Of a DNA stretch of 64,000 nucleotides, positions 55,452 through 64,000 are shown one piece after another. Every line of letters starts with the position of its first letter. Position 1 is the first letter of the stretch. The position numbers and the translations under genes were made by a program. This DNA is from Corticium candelabrum. Lineage: Eukaryota > Porifera > Homoscleromorpha > Homosclerophorida > Plakinidae. The notes beneath the pieces were generated by a model. That model did not search any database. It saw only the letters and a list, made by a program, of their open reading frames with translations, and was not told where the DNA came from. The stretch is taken from assembly GCF_963422355.1 (NCBI RefSeq), contig NC_085103.1, positions 479,682 to 543,681 on the forward strand. Direction: 5' to 3'.

Positions 55452-56840
55452 CAGGGTTTGAAAAACTGGTTGCCAAGTTGCCAAATGGAGATCTCTGTCA
55501 CAGGAATGGCGACTAGTCAAGCCTAGGAAGTCGCCATGCCGAAGGAATGGTAAACCGTGACGAAAATAGACTTTCCAGACTTCTGAAGTTAGTAGGAGCT
55601 TGAAAACTAGTATGGCGTAATCTACACAAAAACCTCCAACATTGCCGTCTACACGAAGGTAAGCTGTGCACTCGTGTTCCAGCTCAGAGCGATCCATATT
55701 CGCTGAAGCACATGCACAAAGAATGACACTTACCTGCACCTGGGAAACAGTTAGCTAATTAATTAATTAAAGAAACCACACAATAGGCTCGACGTTGACT
55801 GGTTTCCCGCACAATGGTATGCATTTAGCACTTACTAAACTTGCAGAAGTCGAAACCAGAGCAATTCTAGCCGAGACTGGCAAATACCAATATTCCTGGA
55901 AGCCAGCTACTAATTACTTGTCTTGGTGCCAACTAGATTTGCTGGCTAGGGATCTGATACCAGACGGAGACTGCCTCTATCGAGCCATTTCTTTGCTTTT
56001 TGCGGGGCACGAAAATTGCCATCAAGAACTACGGCTTCGCACTGTTCTTGAGCTCATGCTCAACAAAGACTATTACATCAGTTGCTGCAAGGAACGCGCT
56101 GACAAGGTGTTAATGGAGTCTGGCTTCTCTGCTAGCGGCTGCCTCACAGTCTATTTGTCTAACTAGTGTTACTTGTGGTAAGAACTTAAGTATGATGTAA
56201 TGGAAATATGGCACGTGTACATGACGTCTGCACATGCTAAACCAACTAATTTTTTAAAAAAACTCTGCTTGCATACAGTAAACCTAGCTAAAAGAGACCG
56301 TGGCCTAACCTGCAAATGCAATGGACCATCAATGGCTGACTTTAATTGTGTGCCAGCTATAGATTCTTGGGCAGAATTTTGGTTCTGGACCAAGACATGT
56401 AAGAGGGCTTGCATTAGGAAGTGGACGAAAAGTGTCCATCACTAAGACTTGACTGTCTTGACGTCTGCACACGTTGAGTTGGCATGGAACTAAGTTAAAC
56501 TTTTGTTGCTTTGGAACTTGCGTTACAATTTCTTAGTATAGCAGGCAGTTGGTCAGTTGGTCAGTTTATACACTCTAAGATGTCCCAACAATTGAGCCTA
56601 GATATTTATCTAAAGAATGAAGCACTTTCTGTGCCTGCATGTTGTTACATTGTGCCACCATACTATTGAACTGGGATGAGTGTAACAAAAAGTAAGTAGC
56701 TATAATAAGCTCATTAAAGAGACTGTGACTAATAACTTCTGAGCATCACAAGTAGGCGTGGCCTGTGAACATTTATTGAGGGGCGTGGCATAATAAGAAT
56801 TGCTTTGCCGACCAACATTTCTTAGGTTTTTCGAACCTTG
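55452..56840. mobile_element. DNA element encoding an OTU-protease fragment, inserted in gypsy
   Basis: The ends CAGGGTTTGAAAAAC and (inverted) CAAGGTTCGAAAAAC bracket 1.39 kb. Subterminal GGCGACTAGTC and GTCGCCATG motifs tie it to the 6 bp-TSD family at 47712 and 62512. The flanks read AACAAC and CCAACA, so a target duplication is not exact. The interior carries an OTU-domain reading frame at 55795-56166. Gypsy pol is continuous across it: integrase tail to 55443, C-terminal segment from 56838. Confidence 0.7.
55795..56166 (+). pseudogene. OTU-like cysteine protease fragment
   Basis: The 123-codon frame contains LIPDGDCLYRAISLLFAG followed by CHQELRLRTVLELMLNKDYYI. This is the characteristic N-terminal half of the OTU (ovarian tumour) deubiquitinase fold: the D-G-(D/N)-C motif holds the catalytic Cys, and the E-L-R helix follows. 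The C-terminal half with the catalytic His is not in the frame, which ends after SGCLTVYLSN; no continuation was identified. OTU domains are known in several mobile elements, including some Helitrons and DNA transposons. It is inside the inserted element at 55452-56840, so I regard it as element cargo rather than a host gene. As it stands it lacks a full catalytic set. Confidence 0.75.
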
Positions 56841-57242
56841 CCAACAGTGGAGGAGCTTGAACAGGCAACCACAACAGCAGTTGCAGATCTTAGTCACAAA
56901 GATCAAGAGTCAGAAGATCCTGCGGCTTTTGACGAAAACATGAAGAACCGACAGTGGCAGGAAGTGAACCTTCAAACATCTCTCAGGGCAACTCAGAGTC
57001 AAAAGAAGATGACAAAGAGACAGGAGCAACCTCGGCTTGGTGTCATTGGTCAAGCCAGGCCAGGAAAGCCCCTACTAGACTAGACTAGTAGGAATCGAGA
57101 ACATTGTGTTTTATGTTTGTATTAGAGTTATATATATAGAGTTACCATCACAAAATTTTAGGGGGAGAGGTGTAATATAGTGGACTGTGTATTCAGGGTT
57201 TTAGGGTTTTTAGTCTGGGTCTTTGTTGTGACCAGTTGCAGT

Positions 57243-57330
57243 GGCAGATCCAGAGTTTGGTTGAAGCGGGGCAGAACGACTAAAAGCTGGTATGATGTCA
57301 TCAACTGTATGACGTCACCCATATTTCGAG
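57243..57330 (+). mobile_element. hAT-like element left end
   Basis: CAGTGGCAGATCCAGAG follows directly after the truncated gypsy 3' LTR. The same start (CAGTGGCAGATCCAGACTGG) occurs at 33127, and related ends are at 22202 and 23423. No matching right end was found in the window, so the extent is unknown; the end coordinate is nominal. Confidence 0.45.
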
Positions 57331-58620
57331 TGACTTGACATTTAAACAGGTATAATTATGAACCAGCTAGGACATGCTGGGACATACGTACGTTGCTTAC
57401 TGTTTTATTGCAAGCTAACATATATTGTGTTTGAGCAAAGAATTTAAAGTCTATTCCCGAATAGTAGAATACGTGGGAAAACCCTGTAGCTCCTGAAGAG
57501 GAGGTTCCAGATCAGTTAATGAATGCTGCGATAGGTTCATTATTACGACACAATTAGTAGCTTCCTGTATGACACTTGCTTGGCCCTGCCCTTACTCTGG
57601 CACACCAGGCATCAGATAACTTCAAAGTCACCGCTATAGCACCCACTACTTTTCTATACTGGAACCGTTTATTCCAGTAGTAGTAATTAACTACGCCCAT
57701 CTCTGCTCTTCTATTCCTTATCTACTAATCACATGTCCCACATATTCTCCTATTTGGGAATGGACTCTAGTAATGACGTGATTTTATCAAATTTTATGTT
57801 TTTGTTACTACAGTACTGTCATGCTTTTTCTTGAATGTGAATTTGGTTATACGAAATTAGACACTGCTTAGAGACATAATGAAGAGTGAAAACCGCAGAC
57901 GTGATGCTCATTAGCTGTTTTGCCATCCAATTAAATTCGCTTTGTCCAGAAGTATTGGGACATGAAGAATAAGGTCACTATTGTTTGAATGTTCAAAATA
58001 TACACCAACACCAGCACAGCAATGCTGCCATCCTCTTTGGAAGAACAGATTTTTTATTCTTTTGGGAACAACTGCTTTTGCATAAGCTCATGTCAACCAA
58101 TCAGGTAGAAAAATTTTGTTAGAAAAGCAGGAAATGGTGGAAGAACACTGGTTTTGTAGCAGAAAAATGTAGTCAGTTATTAGTGAATGACAAGCGTAAC
58201 AAGGTTTTGACATTAGCTGTGCCATTCAAGTAAATTGCACATTTGCACTAGAGTGAGTAAGGGGCACTTTAGTACGCCTAATGGCATACCTGGCATAAAG
58301 ATTACTATTGCTGCTTCTCCTTAATTTTTAGCTAATCTTTACTTATATTGGGTTCTTCATCACGGTTTACATTTCTTCAAGAGGCTGTTGTTCTTTTTAC
58401 TATTGGGTACATTTATGCTCAGACATGGCCTGTTTTTGGTCGGATAACTGTTTTGATGGCTCGCTGTTATTTCCCACTGTGTGATGATATCATTACATAG
58501 CAGTAACTTTTTAATGTGTTTGTAGTGATTAATTTTATATGCAATGATTGCTGAGATGTTATGTTTATCAGTAGTACATGATTACCATTTTGAAAGGTGG
58601 ATATAAGTGTTTTCTGGTAG
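57331..58620. other. Interval without a recognised gene
   Basis: AT-rich. It may be an intron leading to the exons at 58621. No upstream exon could be identified with a donor leaving the two bases needed there. Confidence 0.4.
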
Positions 58621-58976
58621 GGTTGTTGTTGCTTGTTCTGATAGAATAGCAGATGGGATGAAAGTAAACAGACCAACTGTATGTGATTGTCTCATTGTTG
58701 ATGTCTTGTCACTGATTGAGTGGGAGGTTTGTTGTTTGAAGGATCTTTCCATGTGGATACCATTTCTACACATTATTAGTGTGGAGAGAGTCAGTGACGA
58801 CAAGGTACAGTGGAGTAATGTTCTAAGGCCATAAACATTGGATTATGTGTTGCTGTGTTAGGTTGTACATAACATAAAGGGACAGAAAGGAGTCGTCACT
58901 CTTGTTTTAAAGTGCTATGACTTTCGAACTGTTAGAATGACTTTTATGAATCAAGCTTTTGAGGATGCTCCAGATG
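58621..58976 (+). CDS. Two exons of a PH-GRAM-like (myotubularin-type) domain
   Basis: Exon 58621-58804 starts in phase 2 after GTTTTCTGGTAG and ends in phase 0 at AAG|GTACAG. Exon 58862-58976 follows GTGTTAG and ends in phase 1 at GATG|GTAATT. The joined reading includes WIPFLHIISVERVSDDK, then GVVTLVLKCYDFRTVRMTF. The pattern 'IPL..I..VEK.......L.L.CKDFR.V.F' is that of the PH-GRAM domain at the start of myotubularin-related lipid phosphatases and pseudophosphatases. The catalytic domain is not in the window. It may be its own gene or a downstream part of the C2 gene in the same orientation. The family call is from short motifs only. Confidence 0.55.
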
Positions 58977-59898
58977 GTAATTGTGGCAGTTTGATGTTAA
59001 GAGAATGTATAACTATTGTAAGAATTATTTAGTGTGAGGGCAGATGTTTCTGGATGCCCCTAGACTTTCCAGTTACCTGTTTCACATTAACATCTCAGAT
59101 GTCTGCTAATAAATAAATGTTGCCCTTGTTCAAATGCTGAATCTGAGAGTAATATAACAAACTTACTACTGCGGCGTTTATTTTAAGAAATACAGTATTA
59201 CATGATTTGGTGGTGTGTAGGCTTTATCATTCTGTGATGAATAATATACCTATGACAACATGTAAAGTATTCTTACAGTAGTATTCTCTAGAAATGGGTT
59301 AACCTTTTATTTGTCTTTGTTTTATGAATAGAAATGCATGATATGCCTTAGAAGTCAAAAGGTTTTCTAATTGTAATACTCTTTTTCAAATTTTAATAAT
59401 AATCCAAGGAATAATGAAATGCACATTTTGGATGGTTCTCAACAACTGTTGAGGTGTTTCCATTGCCTCTGTGAGGAAAAATTTTGGCAACACTTCAGAA
59501 TTAGTGCAAGGTGTTAATGGAGGTGAGCACCCCTAAATGTTTGTTAGGGTAAAGTGTACTACCAATACTTTATTTATTGGTGTTGGCATTTCCAAATATT
59601 AGATAGATCAGAGGACCATCTGTTGCACATATAAATCCGACAGAGTGACAACTGTAGCTATGAGGACGGTCTATAGATCATGCGCGGATATGGACAAACC
59701 TTGGATTTCTACTTTTTTCGGGTAATTTGAGGGGTATGGTCTAGGGTTAGGTATGCATGGTTTATATTAGCATTCATGGTTTGTACAGGCAATGGATAGT
59801 ACTGGGCAATTCATGTATTATTTATTCATGCATACACATTCATACGTATGAATATGTAAAATAGAATGAACTGGCTTGACCACACTGAAGAGCATTGG
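58977..59898. other. Probable intron, nothing recognised
   Basis: AT-rich, with no exon or repeat identified. The donor at 58977 needs an acceptor in phase 1 somewhere to the right. Confidence 0.4.
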
Positions 59899-60161
59899 AT
59901 GCTTGAAGAGCGGGGTGAAAGTGCGGCAAACTTCAGACTTCTGACTGACTGTGATATCCACAAGAGAAGTGATGAGAAGGAAAGTGACGTGACAAGCATA
60001 CGATGAAAGAGATAGTAAGGAGCAAACGAAAAAAGAGGGCTCAATGCTTGAAGAGTGGGGTGAAAGTTCGGCAAACTTTAGACTTCTGACCATGATACCC
60101 ACCAGAGAAGTGATGAGAAAGAAACTGAGATGACAAGCGTACTGTGAAAGAGATAGTAAGT
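59899..60161. repeat. Tandem duplication, 145 bp period, two units
   Basis: ATGCTTGAAGAGCGGGGTGA at 59899 recurs at 60044 (ATGCTTGAAGAGTGGGGTGA), with the following AGTTCGGCAAACTTTAGACTT, AGAGAAGTGATGAGAAAG-type and GAAAGAGATAGTAAG blocks in the same order. Frames of 80-135 codons here are by-products of the duplication. Confidence 0.88.
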
Positions 60162-60179
60162 AAACCACTGACAGATGAA

Positions 60180-60600
60180 GAAACCTGAAGATCACTAGTA
60201 GCTTTGTCTGTGAATTTCGCCAGCTGTATCATGTGTCTGCATTCAAAATCAGCAAATCTCAAGTGCTGGAGCAGTGCTTTGCTGGATTCCTTGAATGAAC
60301 TATTAGTTATAACACGTACAGCTTTCTTCTTCAACCAATGGAGTCGTTGATTTTGTGTTATATTCAATGATGAACATGCAACAGCAACATAGTCAATGTT
60401 AGGCTGTATCACAGCTTTATGGAATAAGAATCTTTCCTTTTCGGTCATGTTTTTCTATATCGCCAAAGAAGTCCAATCTTTTTTAGCTGTGATCAATACT
60501 AGCTGAAACATGATTTTCCAAGAAAGATCACAGTCAAAATTGACACCAAGATACTTAGCTGCAATTGCAGAAACGATGTGTGAATCAATGTGTTAGAGAT
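60180..60600 (-). mobile_element. Jockey/CR1-like LINE, end of reverse transcriptase
   Basis: The minus-strand reading contains AAKYLGVNFDCDLSWK near 60555, FLFHKAVIQPNIDYVAVACSSL near 60400 and QNQRLHWLKKKAVRVITN near 60330. This is the typical thumb and C-terminal segment of apurinic-endonuclease-type LINEs (KYLGV..D..LSW; H..LVQP...Y....W). It is 5'-truncated with one frameshift near 60460. Confidence 0.8.
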
Positions 60601-60614
60601 AGTAAGTTTGATAC

Positions 60615-60712
60615 AGGCTCAGGCATAATTTCTTTGGGCAAGGAACTCACACCGAATTGCTCCTCTTGACTTAGAAGTATACACGAGTACCTTGTCTTTG
60701 ACTGGGGACCGA
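60615..60712 (+). mobile_element. SINE fragment
   Basis: AGGCATAATTTCTTTGGGCA, then CTTGACTTAGAAGTATACACGAG and TACCTTGTCTTTGACTGG, correspond to 30170-30260 of the SINE in JmjC-like gene B. The tRNA-like head is absent. Confidence 0.7.
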
Positions 60713-60947
60713 CTGCTGGCTTTTGCAGCAATGACATCTGCAACATACGGAACGTCTGTGTAAAATGCTGGAACTAGTGAGATAGCATTCGCACCCAATG
60801 TGTTACGCCATGCTTGGTCAGTTCTCCTGGATAACTCTGGCAAAGCTCAGGAGTTTAGTCAGCACAGGGTCATTAGACTTTGCTTAGTGCACGGAGGCCC
60901 CATTCTTAACGACAGGGGAGCTATCATCAAAATACTGACAATATTTT

Positions 60948-61145
<198 letters not shown>

Positions 61146-61494
61146 ATGCGTGCACGTGCGTGTACGTGCATGTATGCGTGTGTGAGTGTGATCATGTCAT
61201 TAGACTTACCTGGTTGCATACAACATAGATAGGATTTAAATTATAATTATGAAGAGGTGTTTAATTTGGCTCAGTTTGCATACAGCTTTTTGATAGAAAA
61301 ATTATTCATTATAGGTTGCTGCATTCATATACATGTGTAGGTTTATCTGAAGGCATTGATTGATGGATACAATTTCTAACCTGTGAGATTTGGTTTACAA
61401 ATATAATCTGGACATCTTGTTGCTATTTAAAATAGGAATCGAAGAACGTCAGAATGCATTGTTACACCTTTCTGCTATCTTGAATCATGTACTA

Positions 61495-62206
61495 TAGTAT
61501 TTTGCATTCAATTATCTGAATCCGGCATTCAATTATCCGATTCAGGTAATCGATTATCTGAATTGGATGTTCAGTTATCTGATTCAGGCGTTCAGTTATC
61601 CGTTGCTTACGGGTACGCAATATCTAACTAAAAAACTTACATAGTCTGCAGTTGGGTAGCTACTCAAATATCATCATTTATCAGCTGTCTAGACGCAATA
61701 ATTTGTAATTAATTAATCTTGAAGTTAGTATAATTTTTGGCATGTGTTATGCGTTTGCTTTGCACTAATCTTGGTGTCCCACATTTCCGTAGAGGTTTAT
61801 CTAAGCTTTTGCGAGCGAACTGAATCTACATGTCTATGAAGCCTATAATGCCTTGCTCTGTCAATTGGTTTGCGCATGGTGTAATCTGCATACTTTGTAA
61901 GCCACGCGTCCTGCGTAATGCCATGCAACAGTCTATCTATGGATAAATGCGTCGTTGTTGGTGGGTGTTTAGCTAATCAAAGAGCTTAAATTTCACTACT
62001 TATTACCCTCCCACCTTGGTTGAATCAATCATTTATTGTTCACCTGAAACGTGACTGAGCATCATAGAAAGACGTCATGAAAGAAATGTGCATGGTTTTT
62101 GACTTTACGTATCAGACTGAAGTAATCATTGCTATAAATTGGTACTTTTATGACAGAACCTTGGATAATAGAACGCCACATTTGGATAATTGAACGCAAA
62201 ATGCTA
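61495..62206. mobile_element. Tigger-like element with tandem 21 bp end repeats
   Basis: The ends TAGTATTTTGCATTCAATTATC and (inverted) TAGCATTTTGCGTTCAATTATC are flanked by TA (61493-61494 and 62207-62208). At the left end the unit GCATTCAATTATCTGAATCCG (with variants) is repeated about five times at a 21 bp period (61503-61607). The right end holds two inverted units (near 62161 and 62181). No transposase. Confidence 0.75.
61503..61607. repeat. 21 bp tandem repeat, five units
   Basis: Units of the form G(C/T)RTTCAATTATCTGATTCAG occur in strict 21 bp phase at the left end of the Tigger-like element. Confidence 0.85.
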
Positions 62207-62511
62207 TAGTAGCTCGTCACTGCTACGTAATATTGTGCAAGTGCAAAGCAGCATCAAGGGTTACAAAGCACTTTAAGTAATGCTCTTTATTGTTTATGTA
62301 TTTGATGGAACAGCCTGTATGTATTTAGCCTGGCAAATATTAGTCAACTGCTGTAAGCGTGCTTTCTCCAGTTGAAGCAAATGCACATTATACATTTTGT
62401 GTACTAGCCAATGCTGTTATTATTAATTAATACAGTTAAACACATCAGATCAAATGTTGGTTAATTTCAACAATTTGGTAGGTAATTGTACTTAGTTTAG
62501 CTAATAATGAT

Positions 62512-63277
62512 CACGGTCTAAAATTCTCCAAATTTGGTGGTCGCCAGAACAATTAAACATAAAGACACGTCTACTTTATTTACAACCAAGCCTACTTTTC
62601 CTATGTCAGTGTGTATGGTTTTTCTCTTGTCCTTATTGCCACTTGTAGAAATTAAATGTGGTTTAAATAGATGTAACAAAGCAGCTACCTATAACCCCCT
62701 AATCTCTGTTCACGTTGACTTGGCCATGGGAAATCTATGAGAAAGAACAGGATTTTGCATATAATCATATCTCGTCACGTTTGGCCATACATGGCATATT
62801 GAGGTAATTAGCCCAACCCACTGTCTCAGCTAAAATTTCGTATTAGTTCCAGATGTCTTGGGAGAGTAAGCAGGAGGTGGTAGTGACCTAATAGCGCTGA
62901 GCTGTAACTTACAGCCTACAGTAAAACAGGTCAGTTGCTTGGTCCGACAAACAGACGTGCCATCATGCATAATGCACGTTTCCCTTGGCAAATTCCCGTT
63001 TGCCATCGGCCTGTTTCTAGAGATATCGCTAAAATCCTGTTACTTATGCGCAAACATCGGAACTGTAGCTGCCCTGGTAGATAGATCTTTTCTGTTGTTA
63101 GTACAAATGGAGGATTCTGCGGTTTTACAGTCGGCCAGACCAATGCGAATGAAGAGTAGGACGACCATGTGTAATGCTGCATTGGATCTTGAGGCTACCA
63201 AATGGTCCACGTTCACTCGCCAAATCGCAAATGTTAGTCGCCAATGGCGAGGAGGCGACGGGGAATTTTAAACCTTG
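62512..63277. mobile_element. DNA transposon with 6 bp TSD, 'GTTCAAAATT' family, copy 2
   Basis: The ends CACGGTCTAAAATTC and (inverted) CAAGGTTTAAAATTC are flanked by exact AATGAT (62506-62511 and 63278-63283). Subterminal GGTCGCCAG and TTAGTCGCCAATGGCGA motifs resemble those of 47712-49185. Non-coding; 766 bp. Confidence 0.85.
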
Positions 63278-63441
63278 AATGATGCTTGTAAGTAAAGGTC
63301 AGGGGAAATAATGGCATCTAAATGAACATTGAAAAAGTTGGAAACTAAAATAACATGGTAAACTTTTATACTTACGCTAACTTTGATAGAGACAGTTAGA
63401 TTTTGACAGCAATGTCTTCGTAACTGGAACTCTCCGCCTTA

Positions 63442-63611
63442 AGCGTGGTTCACAATATTGATGCTGACATAGACGTCAATGCCAACAAAAGAAGTGAATC
63501 CTATTTCAGGGTCAGCATCAGCATCAACATCAAGGATGCCGCCGCCGATAAGGCGGTGTCTTTGAAGTTTAACACTCAGCTGAGCGTCAGCATCATATTG
63601 TAAACCAGGCT
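63442..63611. mobile_element. 170 bp Harbinger-like MITE
   Basis: The ends AGCGTGGTTCACAATATTGA and (inverted) AGCCTGGTTTACAATATGA, followed by GCTGAC on both sides, are flanked by TTA (63439-63441 and 63612-63614). A TWA duplication fits the PIF/Harbinger group; a TTAA duplication is a second possibility. A GCCGCC...GGCGG hairpin sits at the centre. Confidence 0.75.
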
Positions 63612-63741
63612 TTAAACTGTATGGTATGGAGGTTTAAAGCTGGACGTTACTGAAATACAGCATAATGAAGTCATGTCTTGATACGCTACACAAATGATGT
63701 CATAGAGATATATGAAAGCACTTGCAGTGGTATTCTTACAG

Positions 63742-64000
63742 CATCATGTTTGTGTAGCATTTCATCGTCGACTAAGTGCTATGTCCGTGAATACTGACAG
63801 GAAACATAAAGCCATTAGTCCTTGTGATGGTGAAGATCACATAGTTGAACTACAAGATGTTGCATCATCTGTTGAAACTTTCTCAGAAGAGATCGATGAG
63901 ATGAAAGCAACGAACATCAGTGTGTGTCAGTTTGAGTCTCAGAGTGGCAGTGCAGACTACAGTGTTGCTGCTGGCAATGTTGTTGTTGACATGCCTTGTT
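63742..64000 (+). CDS. Candidate exon, unknown protein, runs off the window
   Basis: After an acceptor (TATTCTTACAG) a frame stays open for 86 codons to the window edge. It starts HHVCVAFHRRLSAMSVNTD, and continues with acidic and serine-rich sequence (VELQDVASSVETFSEEIDEM). Composition and the acceptor favour a real exon over chance. I do not recognise the family. It is on the same strand as the PH-GRAM-like exons and may belong to that gene. Confidence 0.5.

Larger units (their letters stand above)
50356..57240 (+). mobile_element. Ty3/gypsy retrotransposon interrupted by three later insertions
   Basis: LTR-like ends share ATAGTGGACTGTGTA and GTTGTGACCAGTTG (about 50366-50452 and 57169-57237). 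The 3' one follows a purine run TAGGGGGAGAGG and starts TGTAATATAG; the 5' one ends ATATTACA, its inverted counterpart. Gag starts at 50497 (MTTVFGQIGVF, ERLEHYL). A zinc knuckle lies near 51200 (CCNCGRVGYVKQAC, lacking the His), and GPSLRDWL near 51460. RT runs to about 51995 (VTINTHQRF) and resumes at about 52510 with SAPA and VVVYLDDTLITG. RNase H follows (TDHKPP near 53240). Integrase is at about 54510-55150 with HHCC remnants, the catalytic VTDNG near 54915 and TERAVQLLN. A C-terminal tail is at 56838-57083. Insertions are at 51993-52502, about 53645-54490 and 55452-56840. Many stops; inactive. Confidence 0.88.

Noticed and set aside
59818..60195. 125-codon minus-strand frame as a membrane protein
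   Set aside because: It is read through a 145 bp tandem duplication, and the repeated protein segments follow from that.
61503..61607. CRISPR-like array of 21 bp units
   Set aside because: The units are contiguous without spacers and form the end of a DNA transposon in an animal genome.

Overview
This is a repeat-rich, intron-rich window from an animal nuclear genome. The evidence is GT-AG (and one GC-AG) introns, a metazoan-type dyskerin gene, LINE elements with C-terminal restriction-like endonuclease domains, Ty3/gypsy and BEL/Pao retrotransposons, hAT-, Tigger- and Harbinger-like DNA elements, and very long (GT)n arrays. A sponge or other early-branching marine invertebrate would fit, but the sequence alone does not prove it.

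Layout. About 1.36-8.44 kb (+) holds twelve phase-consistent coding exons of dyskerin (H/ACA RNP pseudouridine synthase); only the N-terminal exon is missing. 8.95-11.97 kb is a ~3 kb element with long inverted terminal repeats, a decayed minus-strand protein and a (GT)n array. 13.78-34.59 kb holds a head-to-head pair of paralogous genes for JmjC/cupin-like membrane-anchored proteins, A (-) and B (+). Each has three exons with identical splice phases, and they share a 422 bp intergenic promoter region. The introns of A are filled with transposons: a gypsy element split by a LINE, a hAT, MITEs and a second LINE. Intron 1 of B carries two huge GT arrays around a tRNA-derived SINE.

35-41 kb is transposon territory: foldback elements, two nested inverted-repeat elements with perfect 9 bp target duplications, and a BEL/Pao fragment. 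41.8-44.0 kb has two LINE tails that flank the first exon of a C2-domain gene, whose exons continue to 45.4 kb. 47.7-57.3 kb contains a DNA-transposon family with 6 bp target duplications and a gypsy element interrupted three times, once by an insert encoding an OTU-protease fragment. 58.6-59.0 kb has two exons resembling a PH-GRAM (myotubularin-type) domain. 60-63.6 kb is again repeats, and a candidate exon runs off the right edge.

The host genes I can defend are dyskerin, JmjC-like A and B, the C2 gene, the PH-GRAM-like exons and the terminal exon. The most interesting unexplained items are the ~3 kb element at 8.95-11.97 kb, whose protein has a KLYNK ... TRIE pattern reminiscent of replication initiators, the 6 bp-TSD family with an OTU fragment, and the mirrored JmjC-like gene pair. 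All boundaries were read by eye; no alignment or database search was run.
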